The position numbers were made by a program, and so were the translations under genes. Positions 18,301-25,407 of a stretch of DNA of 64,000 nt are shown here, piece after piece (position 1 is the stretch's first letter; every line of letters starts with the position of its first letter). The stretch comes from Pseudomonadota bacterium. GTDB taxonomy: Bacteria; Pseudomonadota; Gammaproteobacteria; Burkholderiales; Burkholderiaceae_B. The notes beneath the pieces are model-generated. The model saw only the letters and a program-made list of their open reading frames with translations. It had not been told where the DNA came from and searched no databases. The stretch lies in contig JAEXRL010000026.1 in the NCBI GenBank assembly GCA_023440825.1, positions 1 to 64,000 of the forward strand, written 5' to 3'.

Positions 18301-20121
18301 GGGCTAGAAGAGGCTCAGTCGGCGCTGACGAATGCTTTGGACACGCTTGGCACTCGAGTTGAACAGACAGAGCAGGGGCTTATGGCTGAATCGCGGCGCT
18401 CGACCGTGCTCGAGGCCAGGCTTTTATCGGACCAAGACAGTGACTCGTTGATACCCGACTATTTGATGGCGAATCCTGATTGCTGGTTTAGTCATTATGG
18501 ACATAATTTAACCGATCGTTTTGTCAGGACTGAGACGGGTAAGGTCGCGCCTACCGTTTTTAGGCACGGAGCCGGCAATAGTTTTAATTACAGTAAAACG
18601 GCCATTCCTACAGGGACTCGATATCGGGTACGTTTTTGGGTAAGACGGTCTGTTGATTCGAACGGTCAGTTTTATATCACGTTCAGGTACGTGCGGCCGA
18701 CCGGTGAGTCTGTGCATGCGGACTATGGCTCTCTGACTGTTACGCCTAGCGTGCCTGCTGACGAGCAGTGGCATCTAGTCGATGAAATAGTGCTCCCCAG
18801 TGACGCCACGTTTTCTCGTGTGCAATTTGGTTTTTCGGCCAATCACACTAGCACTGAGGGCTGGGCTGAGGTGCAGGGGTTTCGGGTCACGGCAGTGATC
18901 GGTACCGCTGACATCAACACTGCGGAGGTCGCGACAGCGCAGTCTGTGTCGAGCCTAAGCTCTACTGTTTCGCAGTTAGACGGCAAAGTAACGAGCCAAG
19001 GCACATCGCTAACATCGTTAAGCAACACGATTAACGATCCTCAGACCGGTCTGCAGGCCACTGCTGATGCGCTGAATCAGACCAATACACGCTTGGATGG
19101 TACTGAAAAAGCGGTTGTCGATCAAAAAAATGTTCTCCAAGCAGGATTGCGCCAGTTTTACGAAAGCGAAGATGCAGAGCTAGACAAAGCGCTGGCTGTC
19201 TGGGAGAGCTACGCAGCGATCGCTGAGACATGGCAGATAGTGGCCACTGAAGTCAGCGCAATGGCTGAAATCGTGGATATTGTGCGTGTCAGTCTTGGTG
19301 GTGATTCTGCCGCGGTGCAGGAGACCTTGCAGGCGCTGGCCGAGCTAGAGGGAAAAATGATTGCCCAGTGGGGCATCAACGTGGAGCTTAACGTTGCTGG
19401 CGTACCGTATGCGTCTGGCGTAAGTCTCGGCATAGTTAATGAGGGCGGTGTGACACGCTCTGCATTTAACGTCCTAGCCAACATGTTTAACGTCATGCAT
19501 GACGTGAACGGGCAGCCGAAAGCGGTTTTTTCTGTGCAGGGTGGGGCGGCGATTATGAACACTGCACTGATTGGGATAGCCTCTATAAGCTCAGCCCATA
19601 TCGAGTCGTTAGACGCCCTGAAAATTGAGGCCCAAAATCTAGCCGCTGTATTGGCGAATATCGGCACCGCTTACATCGACTCAGCGCACATGAAACAGGG
19701 GTCGGTTAAGCGCCTTCACGTTGGGGTTGCTGAGATTGACACGCTAAGAATCGCAGGAAATGCAGTCACGATTATTGGGCAAGTGTTTTCGCCAAATGAA
19801 GGCATTCCTAATCAAACGACTAGAGATACGGTTATAAGCATGAGCTTGCCCGTTGCTTCAGATTTGGTCATTACCGTCACAGCTGGACCCAGTTATAGCG
19901 AGTCACACAATCGTCCAGAAGTGAGAAATATGGTTACTGGACAGCTTGTGAGGCAGGCATGGCAGGAGGAGGGGCAGGCCTTGTTTTATCAGTTTGTTGT
20001 AAGCGCTCCGGCAGGACTAAGCAGATACGGGCTTAGATTAAGAGGAGGCGTAAGAATAGGGTCTCAAGGAGGACTTTGGTATCCCGAGGCCTCGATAAAA
20101 CTAGAAGCTTTTATGAGGTAG
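15385..20121 (+). CDS. Central tail fibre / host-specificity protein (J-like)
   Basis: A 1578-aa tail-tip protein. An N-terminal hydrophobic helix and a tail-hub domain (about residues 60-550) are followed by fibronectin-III-like repeats (about 570-790), a small chitin/carbohydrate-binding-like motif (AAQSYAVGTVVFADGKMY, about residue 850), long coiled-coil segments rich in LxxLxxxV (about 880-1010, 1170-1240), a jelly-roll-like domain (about 1030-1170) and a DUF1983-like region near 1330-1400 (AQWGINVELNVAGVPYASGV). The C-terminal 100 residues are beta-rich and should contact the receptor. It is longer than lambda J (1132 aa). Confidence 0.9.
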   Translation: MPAAVPVIAAAITKAAVMKFVATVAISLALGAYQQSRARKKSREAERAQRDAYNSSLKDRHITVRSGVSTRKYVLGTVRVGGTLMHIESNGRHNTALDSVLALAANRCSLVGYYIGDEYVAAANFPGSKWGKRKHVSRHHSHAIQPGSNTASVNLNEQIVPGSVRLVGWYDPDSSLHLGAPRVTGTVVEFDYSSNQHGRISIAYSTYEAEKIRAIFKDGDINQEGSSWPDVATPLWTAQHRLRGVSYLRTLNLWDEDLYHAGAPQMSAVVRGGWVGGYRFFDPRTNTYPAYTTNPAILAAWYMILPRSLGGMGIPESWVDWPYVSIAASICDEQIRVRTLSGQGYENIKRYECHTLLDTGNPPVDNLNIILSSMAGEYVFTAGRYRIFAGAFRTATITITDDDVAGDKDILMDKSGQDDAPANIITSTFINASRNWLESSPRPIRNEVYIASDGAESPLDLPLPASSDERQAAYLMGVALESARPTFAGKVTVLGIGEDIAVLDTVQLNLSNRPQYAGRTFQVINRIDYWDGTFELTLQEILSNIWSLDPDTFLPSEPTPIPDTSYLWNIAPIVGFTVSPQKPQSLANGVGVVRVDLSWERHQQPYVLQGGRIETRYRAPGEEWIWNPPVSGDAIGTSFTAALVDGVTYQYQARAVSGTGATSNWTDGWNEYDGVVLAPPALTGLYTESILSGINISWTYPRAKNALRHTRIRYGISREFDSSVHLGDYAWPTDRTTLLNLGVGAELFFWGRLVDANGTPGPWFPSETEPGIRGQASTDVDLILGELSESMVTSALGELIMSNIRQIPDIREGVDALGEDLNQLDQRVAEINAQVDELLGAAEWDAAQSYAVGTVVFADGKMYRAKQAVPAGTPVTSAEHWGLIGDYASISDGLIALAIQAQETLTRVEEAEGQITAVSEKTDTLASKVEDPENGLAALSLSVHQMRTQVTQLQDGLSTLSESTTQLSSKVGGLEEAQSALTNALDTLGTRVEQTEQGLMAESRRSTVLEARLLSDQDSDSLIPDYLMANPDCWFSHYGHNLTDRFVRTETGKVAPTVFRHGAGNSFNYSKTAIPTGTRYRVRFWVRRSVDSNGQFYITFRYVRPTGESVHADYGSLTVTPSVPADEQWHLVDEIVLPSDATFSRVQFGFSANHTSTEGWAEVQGFRVTAVIGTADINTAEVATAQSVSSLSSTVSQLDGKVTSQGTSLTSLSNTINDPQTGLQATADALNQTNTRLDGTEKAVVDQKNVLQAGLRQFYESEDAELDKALAVWESYAAIAETWQIVATEVSAMAEIVDIVRVSLGGDSAAVQETLQALAELEGKMIAQWGINVELNVAGVPYASGVSLGIVNEGGVTRSAFNVLANMFNVMHDVNGQPKAVFSVQGGAAIMNTALIGIASISSAHIESLDALKIEAQNLAAVLANIGTAYIDSAHMKQGSVKRLHVGVAEIDTLRIAGNAVTIIGQVFSPNEGIPNQTTRDTVISMSLPVASDLVITVTAGPSYSESHNRPEVRNMVTGQLVRQAWQEEGQALFYQFVVSAPAGLSRYGLRLRGGVRIGSQGGLWYPEASIKLEAFMR

Positions 20122-20123
20122 CG

Positions 20124-20495
20124 ATGCGAACAGTCTCATTATTTGAAAGTGGCAGATTCAGGCAAGTGGTGTCAGGCCCCGAAGAGCACGTGGTGATGCC
20201 GACTATATCGGCATGGGACGGTGAGTATTTTGAAGGGCAGTACGATGATACTTACTGGTTATACGGAGGTATGCCACGCAAGCGCCAGCCGTGCCCTGCC
20301 GTTGCTGACGGCCTCTGGCTGCGCGGGGTGCGCCCTGATTCAACTATATACATAGATGGCCAGGCTTACGAGTGCGAAGAGGGCGGAGACATAGAGCTAT
20401 CGTTTCAGTATCCAGGCACGTACGAAGTTCGGATCGAGCGATGGCCGTACTTAGATGGAGTTTATGAAATTGAAAATACATCACAAGCCGAATGA
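20124..20495 (+). CDS. Phage protein of unknown function after J
   Basis: A 123-aa acidic and aromatic-rich protein (EGQYDDTYWLYGGMPRKRQP) with three cysteines. ATG 20124 lies three bases after the J stop with GAGG at 20115-20118 in the J end; an in-frame ATG further up (20076) lies inside J and is unlikely. Strand-rich, ending in a basic/aromatic block (YEVRIERWPYLDGVYEIEN). The 3' end overlaps the next gene. Likely a small tail-tip or fibre accessory protein. Confidence 0.6.
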   Translation: MRTVSLFESGRFRQVVSGPEEHVVMPTISAWDGEYFEGQYDDTYWLYGGMPRKRQPCPAVADGLWLRGVRPDSTIYIDGQAYECEEGGDIELSFQYPGTYEVRIERWPYLDGVYEIENTSQAE

Positions 20496-20661
20496 CTACG
20501 CTGATCGTCGTAGGCGTGAATACCCAGATATTGGTGACCAGCTCGATGCGGTATTTAAATTAGCGCAGCACATGCGTGAGCAGGGCCAAGAGCTCCCGCC
20601 GGACGTTGATCGATGGGTGGATCAATGCGAATTAGTTAAACAGAAGTATCCAGCCGCCTAG
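20464..20661 (+). CDS. XkdW-like small phage protein
   Basis: A 65-aa protein with EYPDIGDQLDAVFKLAQH, the pattern YPxIGDQLDAxxK typical of XkdW-type proteins encoded near tail-fibre genes. In-frame ATG 20455 lacks a ribosome site; ATG 20464 has GGAG just upstream, although at short spacing. The gene ends YPAA* and its TAG stop lies in the loop of a terminator hairpin. Confidence 0.65.
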   Translation: MKLKIHHKPNDYADRRRREYPDIGDQLDAVFKLAQHMREQGQELPPDVDRWVDQCELVKQKYPAA

Positions 20662-20673
20662 AGCGGCTTTTTT
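20652..20673 (+). terminator. Terminator hairpin holding a stop codon in its loop
   Basis: AGCCGC (20652-20657), loop CTAGA, GCGGCT (20663-20668), then T-run to 20673. The TAG stop (20659-20661) of the preceding gene is in the loop. A 20-base block, 20647-20666, recurs exactly at 22383-22402. Confidence 0.7.
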
Positions 20674-20686
20674 ATGGGACTTAAAA

Positions 20687-20866
20687 ATGGAATTTAAACA
20701 GGCTATAGAGCAAGTTTTTGCAAATAATATGGGCAATCGCATTACACCGGAGCTAGCGGCTGGCATGGTGCGTAGCATCGCCGTTGCTATCGCCAATTCT
20801 ATCCAGCCGCTCGATACCCATGAGCCGGCACTAGAGGAGCAGGAGGTAGGCGATGGCGTGGCATGA
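20687..20866 (+). CDS. Small phage protein (59 aa), unknown function
   Basis: Starts ATG 20687 (MEFKQAIEQVFANNMGNRI...) and ends TGA 20864-20866, overlapping the next gene by 14 bases. Helical and amphipathic, with an acidic C-terminus (EPALEEQEVGDGVA). It fills the gap between the terminator and the fibre gene, and its 3' end contains the fibre gene's AGGAGG ribosome site (20841-20846), so its translation is probably coupled to the fibre gene. Too short for a family call. Confidence 0.6.
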   Translation: MEFKQAIEQVFANNMGNRITPELAAGMVRSIAVAIANSIQPLDTHEPALEEQEVGDGVA

Positions 20867-21644
20867 TTCTGGGACAGTCAGCGTCACAAACGGTAGCTCG
20901 ACAGTCACGGGAGTTGGCACAGATTGGCTAGCAGGTTTACGACCAGGCGACGCGCTGTTTTTACCTGATGGCTGGCCTTATGAAGTGCTGAATATCGCTT
21001 CGGATACGACGCTACAACTGATTCGTCCTTACGCAGGCCCGACTAAGTCAGGAGAGCGCTACACTCAGTTGCCCTCGCAGGGCTATATCAAGCTGTCTGC
21101 TGATCAATTGGCTGCAGTTGCCCGGCAGGTAGGAGGCATACCGACACGTGTAGAGTCCTTGGAGGCTAGCGTGCAGAGTCTGGGTACTGCAGCTGCGGCA
21201 GAGCTAGTGCAGACCTTAGGTGATGGGGGAAATTCGGTGATAAGTCAGGTTGCCGTCACGGCGGCGCTTGCTCCTAAGGTGGAGATTGCTGCGCAAGGCA
21301 GCAACGCAACGGGCGAGTGGGTGAGGTATGCGGATGGGACTATGTGTACCGCTCAAACTTTGAGCCTCGACCTATCGCAGCAAACTTGGACTGCAGGGGC
21401 ATCTAATTACTACAACTACACGCTAATGAGCGGCGCGATAAGCTTCCCTGCCGAGTACCTCGATCAACCGAAGGTAGCCATCTCAACAGCCCATAGCAAT
21501 GTACACGCGTATCTAGGTTATTTTAGACGTAGCAAGAGCGGGCTTAGTGACTTGTACATAACACGACCTGGGGCCGTTACTGCCACAGGAGGTAACTTTT
21601 ACTTAGACATCATAGCGAGGGGCAGATGGCTAGCTTCCACATAA
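20853..21644 (+). CDS. Tail fibre / tail-spike-like protein
   Basis: A 263-aa protein. The N-terminal part (DSGTVSVTNGSSTVTGVGTD, residues 4-23) is a beta-repeat common in phage fibre and baseplate-attached proteins; the middle (about 80-140) is helical and trimer-forming in type (VESLEASVQSLGTAAAAELV), and the C-terminal 120 residues (GEWVRYADGTMCTAQTLSLD onward) resemble fibre tip domains. Preceded by AGGAGG. Followed by two genes that look like fibre partners, it is the best candidate for the side fibre of this phage. Confidence 0.7.
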   Translation: MAWHDSGTVSVTNGSSTVTGVGTDWLAGLRPGDALFLPDGWPYEVLNIASDTTLQLIRPYAGPTKSGERYTQLPSQGYIKLSADQLAAVARQVGGIPTRVESLEASVQSLGTAAAAELVQTLGDGGNSVISQVAVTAALAPKVEIAAQGSNATGEWVRYADGTMCTAQTLSLDLSQQTWTAGASNYYNYTLMSGAISFPAEYLDQPKVAISTAHSNVHAYLGYFRRSKSGLSDLYITRPGAVTATGGNFYLDIIARGRWLAST

Positions 21645-21973
21645 CGCTTAAGCCGGTAGTAGCTTTAGCGGTACAGCCTTTGGCGCTGTCGGTAGTTTTA
21701 GGCAACTTAACGATCAATGGGGAAACCCTTGATCTTACCTTTATGCAGGAAGGGGACGTGCTACCCATAGGAGCCATTGAGCATCCATTGCTTGAGGGGG
21801 CGTCCATTAGCTTGCAAGACGGCGTTTTTTTTGTTGAAGGGATGGTGTTTCACTTGTCAGATACCATGCATGACCAAGCATCATGCTTTCCTGAAGCGAT
21901 TTTACTTGTAGGGGATGGCGATGCAGCTTTGCCTTTGCAAGTGCCTGCGCAGGGAGGTAGCGATGAAGATTAG
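21626..21973 (+). CDS. Phage protein of unknown function between fibre and fibre-assembly genes
   Basis: A 115-aa protein, beta-rich and hydrophobic at the N-terminus (ITLKPVVALAVQPLALSVVL), acidic at the C-terminus. It overlaps the fibre gene by 19 bases and the next gene by 11 bases, so it is in a coupled set. No known domain recognised. Confidence 0.55.
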   Translation: MASFHITLKPVVALAVQPLALSVVLGNLTINGETLDLTFMQEGDVLPIGAIEHPLLEGASISLQDGVFFVEGMVFHLSDTMHDQASCFPEAILLVGDGDAALPLQVPAQGGSDED

Positions 21974-22397
21974 CATTAATACGAGCAAAATAATTACTGT
22001 GTCGGATCGGCTTCAAACATATAAAGAAGCCAAGATATCCGAGCTATCTAACCAGTGCCGTGCCGCGATTACCGCTGGTTTCGAGTCTGACGCGCTAGGC
22101 CATGTGCATTACTATCCAAGTAAAGAAACCGATCAGCTCAATCTTGCCGGCTCGGTGACTGATTCGCTGCTGCCCGACTTGGAGCCAGACTGGGTGACGC
22201 CATTTTGGTGCGCTGATGCAGTTGGAGAGTGGGCCATGCGTCCGCATACTGCAGCGCAGATCCAGCAAGTCGGACGTGAAGCAAAAGCGCGCATCCTTAT
22301 GCTGATGCAGCACAACTCTCAGTTAGCAGAGCAAGTACAGCTCGCGCCTGATAAGCAGAGTGTTGATGACATTGTTTGGGACTATCCAGCCGCCTAG
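21963..22397 (+). CDS. Tail fibre assembly-type protein (DUF4376-like)
   Basis: A 144-aa protein. ATG 21963 follows GGAGGTAGCG and is preferred over an in-frame ATG at 21915. The central segment AKISELSNQCRAAITAGFES followed by HYYPSKETDQLNL is the DUF4376-like pattern found in fibre chaperones and phage tail proteins. Ends YPAA* with its TAG in a terminator loop, like the gene ending at 20661. It probably helps fold or attach the fibre. Confidence 0.7.
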   Translation: MKISINTSKIITVSDRLQTYKEAKISELSNQCRAAITAGFESDALGHVHYYPSKETDQLNLAGSVTDSLLPDLEPDWVTPFWCADAVGEWAMRPHTAAQIQQVGREAKARILMLMQHNSQLAEQVQLAPDKQSVDDIVWDYPAA

Positions 22398-22409
22398 AGC
22401 GGTTTTTTT
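22388..22409 (+). terminator. Second terminator hairpin with a stop codon in its loop
   Basis: AGCCGC (22388-22393), loop CTAGA, GCGGTT (22399-22404), T-run to 22409. The TAG stop at 22395-22397 is in the loop. The 20 bases 22383-22402 are identical to 20647-20666. Confidence 0.7.
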
Positions 22410-22458
22410 ACGTCTACGGGAGACAGCTATGCCGACCGTTTTAAAAAGGAAGAGGGAA

Positions 22459-22854
22459 ATGGAGCCGACAAGTACTGGATCGTCCGCAGTAGGGCTGGCC
22501 GTTTGGAAGGCTATGGGCGGTATGGCAGGAATGGGGGCTATGGGGGCTGGACTAGCCACGCTCGTGGTGATGTGTGTTCTACGGCCGCGTACGCAATCTG
22601 AGTGGATTGTGGGTGTTATCAGTACGGTAGTGGCATCGATCTCAGGTGGAGCCGCAGTGATTCAGCATTACGAGCTGCATCACTGGGCAGAGAATCCAGT
22701 CGGATTAGTGGCCATGCTGGGCCTGTCATTTGCCTGCGGTCTACCGGGGTGGGCGATTGTTCGCTGGGGCTTTAATTTTTTTGATAAGCGCCGCAAAGCC
22801 GATATTGCCGAGGTGGTTGGCGAGCTGCGTGATTTAGCGAGGGGTAAGCAGTGA
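22459..22854 (+). CDS. Holin candidate
   Basis: About 131 aa from ATG 22459, which has AAGGAAGAGGG just upstream; ATG 22429 is an in-frame alternative (adds a basic MPTVLKRKRE leader). Three hydrophobic segments are visible (about residues 18-37, 46-65 and 80-102), then a charged basic C-terminal tail (FFDKRRKADIAEV). Position directly before the endolysin and the overall layout fit a phage holin, but sequence is not diagnostic. Overlaps the endolysin by ATGA. Confidence 0.65.
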   Translation: MEPTSTGSSAVGLAVWKAMGGMAGMGAMGAGLATLVVMCVLRPRTQSEWIVGVISTVVASISGGAAVIQHYELHHWAENPVGLVAMLGLSFACGLPGWAIVRWGFNFFDKRRKADIAEVVGELRDLARGKQ

Positions 22855-23420
22855 ATAAGCTGACAGAACTTATACGGGCCATCACGGCTCTTTTTTTTCG
22901 TCCGAATAAAGTGGAGCTAGACCGTCAAAGTGAGGCTGCGGTCATAGGCATGTCAGATGATGGGCTGTCTATTCTGAAATACTTTGAAAGCTGCAGGCTT
23001 GAGGCGTATTGGGATGCAGATGGAAAGGTATGGACGATAGGGTGGGGTGACACGGGGCCTGATGTTGTTAAGGACTTACGTATTACGCAAGCTGAAGCGG
23101 ATGCGCGACTGCAGCGCCGTCTTGCGAATGAGTTTGTGCCAGGCGTGTTGTCTGGGCTTACCCGTAGCGCAACAAAAGGACAGTTCGATGCGATGGTGGA
23201 TCTTGCTTACAACGTTGGGGTGGCAGCGTTTCAAGGCTCTACGCTGCTTCGTAAGTTTAATGCGGGTGATATTGATGGCGCTGAAGCTGAGTTTAAGCGC
23301 TGGAATAAGTCTGGCGGCAAGGTGCTGCTGGGTTTAATCCGGCGACGTGCGGCAGATGCTGCTCGCTTTGTGGGGCGGTCTGGCGCGGAATCTATTCGCA
23401 TAGGAGCGGCAATTAAATGA
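22851..23420 (+). CDS. Endolysin, GH24 lysozyme
   Basis: A 189-aa muramidase. The catalytic motif is E46 in LKYFESCRLEAYWDADGKVW with D55 and T62 in WTIGWGDTG, matching the T4 lysozyme Glu-Asp-Thr triad arrangement. A C-terminal LYNVG-type block (LAYNVGVAAFQGSTLLRKFN) and GLIRRRAADAARF are also family marks. There is no clear signal or SAR anchor (the N-terminal hydrophobic stretch is short), so release would need the holin. The stop overlaps the spanin start. Confidence 0.9.
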   Translation: MNKLTELIRAITALFFRPNKVELDRQSEAAVIGMSDDGLSILKYFESCRLEAYWDADGKVWTIGWGDTGPDVVKDLRITQAEADARLQRRLANEFVPGVLSGLTRSATKGQFDAMVDLAYNVGVAAFQGSTLLRKFNAGDIDGAEAEFKRWNKSGGKVLLGLIRRRAADAARFVGRSGAESIRIGAAIK

Positions 23421-23665
23421 TGGAGCTACTAATCGCCAAGATTTGGCCGTATGCAGTGGGCTTGCTAGCTTTAATAGTTGGCTGGCTCACTGCAAAGCAA
23501 TCAGGCAAAAGCGAAGCACGCAAAGAAGCGGAGCTGAAACAAGCAAAGGCGGACATGGCCGCCATGGAGGTAGCACGCGATGCAATTGAAAAGATTGATC
23601 GTCTTGATGACGATGCTGTGCGTGAACGCGCTCGTAAGCGGATGCGCGACGCCGTCAGGCGGTAA
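23417..23665 (+). CDS. Rz: Rz-like inner-membrane spanin
   Basis: An 82-aa protein with one N-terminal membrane segment (about residues 9-26, IWPYAVGLLALIVGWLTA) and a charged, helical periplasmic part rich in Lys, Glu and Arg ending DAVRERARKRMRDAVRR. This is the i-spanin layout. It starts four bases before the endolysin stop (ATGA) with AGGAGC at 23402-23407. It contains the start of the Rz1 gene in another frame. Confidence 0.85.
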   Translation: MMELLIAKIWPYAVGLLALIVGWLTAKQSGKSEARKEAELKQAKADMAAMEVARDAIEKIDRLDDDAVRERARKRMRDAVRR

Positions 23666-23801
23666 TTATTGCACAGTGGCGCAAAGGCCGTTTCAGTGGC
23701 AGTCTGATGCTGAGATAGATGCTACGCCGATACGAGTGCTCCGTTATATCGAGAGGGGGGAAGAGATATGGAGCGGGTTGTGTCAACAGAAAAAGAGGTA
23801 A
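23580..23801 (+). CDS. Rz1: Rz1-like outer-membrane spanin lipoprotein
   Basis: A 73-aa protein starting inside Rz in a different frame and running 136 bases past its end. The signal sequence ends in lipobox LVSGC (Cys22), so the mature lipoprotein has about 52 residues. Later cysteines (NYC, GLC) may form disulphides. With Rz it would span the envelope and fuse the membranes at lysis. Confidence 0.82.
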   Translation: MQLKRLIVLMTMLCVNALVSGCATPSGGNYCTVAQRPFQWQSDAEIDATPIRVLRYIERGEEIWSGLCQQKKR

Positions 23802-23905
23802 GACCTTGCCTTGTGCTGTTGTTTCTTGGATGCCTGCTATCGACATAAAGTGGCTTGACGCCTACAGTATCGCTGTCATGCGAACTATTTAGAGGATGCT
23901 CTGCC

Positions 23906-24412
23906 ATGTTGATTGTTCTTGGAGGCTTACCCGGCACCGGAAAAACGACTATTTCTCGGCTTTTAGTGCAAAAACGCCCCGCCACATACTTGCGCGTTGA
24001 TGCTATCGAGCACGCAATCATCAAATCTAAAGGGCATAGAGACGTCGGCTCATCCGGCTACATGGTGGCGTATGAACTCGCAAAATCCAATCTGTCTCTT
24101 GGCATTCCGGTGATTGCAGATTGTGTTAATCCATTGGAAGTTACTCGGCAAGCTTGGCGCGAGCTTTCTAAAAGCGTCGCTACCTCGCTCATTGAAGTAG
24201 AGGTTGTGTGCTCTGACCTAGTTGAGCACGAACGGCGTGTGACCTCCCGAAAGGCCGATATTGACGGATTCACGCTTCCGACATGGGAGCAAGTCGTGAC
24301 GCGTGAGTATGAGCCTTGGCAATCGTCGCAGTTGGTGATTGATACGACATCGACAACCGCTGATGAGGCCGCAGCGTTGATTTTGGAGCGATGGTCAAAA
24401 CTTTCTTCGTGA
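23906..24412 (+). CDS. P-loop ATPase / predicted kinase
   Basis: About 168 aa starting ATG 23906 with AGAGGA nine bases upstream. Walker A is GGLPGTGKTT (residues 6-15), followed by RVDAIEHAI and a later VIADCVNP; EHERRVTSRKAD fits the lid of small-molecule kinases (COG0645-type, AAA_33). The substrate is unknown. The gene lies just after the spanins in its own unit, a usual place for lysogenic-conversion genes, but it could equally be host DNA. A promoter was not identified. Confidence 0.75.
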   Translation: MLIVLGGLPGTGKTTISRLLVQKRPATYLRVDAIEHAIIKSKGHRDVGSSGYMVAYELAKSNLSLGIPVIADCVNPLEVTRQAWRELSKSVATSLIEVEVVCSDLVEHERRVTSRKADIDGFTLPTWEQVVTREYEPWQSSQLVIDTTSTTADEAAALILERWSKLSS

Positions 24413-24669
24413 GTTTCGAATTACAACTACTGACCGACTTTAGTCATAAGGGTGAGTTAGGTGTATTGCCTTGCTGCTGATGGCCGCCTTCGCCATCCGA
24501 ATGTTTGCCGAGCTGCTTAGCCAAACCGACGGCTTGGCGCATATCTATGCGGCAGAAGCTGACAGGCGAAGAGTAGCAGGCTTAGCGTGTGAAATAGCTT
24601 ATGCTAATAATTAGGGGCGGCAAATTCTTTCGCAGCGAGACAAAAATTAATTGTTCTTTTAGATTTGGT
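24413..24669. other. Gene-poor stretch between the kinase gene and arsH
   Basis: About 257 bases. Apart from the 24480-24614 frame I see no convincing gene and no clear terminator for either flanking operon. It is the most likely place for the right edge of the prophage or of an older remnant, but no attachment-site repeat can be shown because the left end is outside the window. Confidence 0.4.
24480..24614 (+). pseudogene. Possible C-terminal remnant of a tyrosine integrase
   Basis: A 44-codon open frame after the kinase gene, ATG 24480 to TAG 24612-24614. The protein's middle, IYAAEADRRRVAGLA, resembles the end of phage integrases, which often have a catalytic Tyr followed by (T/A)xxADQxRLA. 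The part before it does not match well, and no complete gene is present. If the match is real, a different integrated element once ended here. It may equally be a chance ORF. Confidence 0.3.
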
Positions 24670-25407
24670 CTAGATACTTTTTTGATTAATCCTTTTACTT
24701 AACTCTTCAGCATTTTCTTTGCGTTGACTATAACGGTCTACTAAGTAAGATGCCTGACTGCGAGTTAGGAGGGTAAATTTCATGAGTTCCTCCATCACAT
24801 CTACTACACGATCATAATAAGCCGAGGGTTTCATTCGTCCCGCATCATCAAACTCTTGATACGCCTTTGCCACTGATGATTGATTTGGAATAGTTATCAT
24901 ACGCATCCATCGGCCAAGAACGCGCATTTGATTTACTGCATTAAAAGACTGCGAGCCTCCTGAGACTTGCATAACAGCTAAAGTTTTACCCTGAGTAGGC
25001 CTAATGGCTCCCACAGACAGCGGAACCCAGTCAATTTGTGATTTTAGAATACCGGACATTGCGCCGTGCCGCTCGGGAGAAGTCCAGACCATGCCTTCTG
25101 CCCATTGAACTAACTCTTGAAGTTCTTGAACTTTTGGATGCTCTTTAGGCGCGCCGTCTGGTTGCGGTAGTCCTTGAGGGTCAAAGATTTTGATTTCTGC
25201 GCCCATTTTTTGAAGTAGCCGCGCGGCTTCAAATGTTAGGAGACGGCTGTAGGATCGTTCACGAATAGATCCGTATAAAAGTAGAATGCGTGGTGGGTGA
25301 GTGGCAGGAGCGGCGGGGAAAAGGTTGTGCTGATTAGGTATAGCAAAAACGCTTTCGTTTAGCTTAGGCGTTGTGTTGCTTAGCAATTTATTATCCTCTT
25401 GTGTCAT
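24670..25407 (-). CDS. arsH: Arsenical resistance protein ArsH (NADPH-dependent FMN reductase)
   Basis: A 245-aa flavodoxin-like protein. GSIRERSYSRLL (residues 46-57) is the FMN phosphate-binding loop characteristic of ArsH, and SPERHGAMSGILKSQIDW is the second ArsH signature. ArsH oxidises trivalent organoarsenicals or acts as a quinone reductase in arsenic stress. It is the last gene of arsRBCH and overlaps arsC by 17 bases, so it is translated with it. Length fits the family (about 230-250 aa). Confidence 0.93.
   Translation of the reverse strand: MTQEDNKLLSNTTPKLNESVFAIPNQHNLFPAAPATHPPRILLLYGSIRERSYSRLLTFEAARLLQKMGAEIKIFDPQGLPQPDGAPKEHPKVQELQELVQWAEGMVWTSPERHGAMSGILKSQIDWVPLSVGAIRPTQGKTLAVMQVSGGSQSFNAVNQMRVLGRWMRMITIPNQSSVAKAYQEFDDAGRMKPSAYYDRVVDVMEELMKFTLLTRSQASYLVDRYSQRKENAEELSKRINQKSI

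Noticed and set aside
19209..19667. - strand open frame of 152 codons under the J gene
   Set aside because: Mirror of the J coding frame, no ribosome site; J is strongly supported there.
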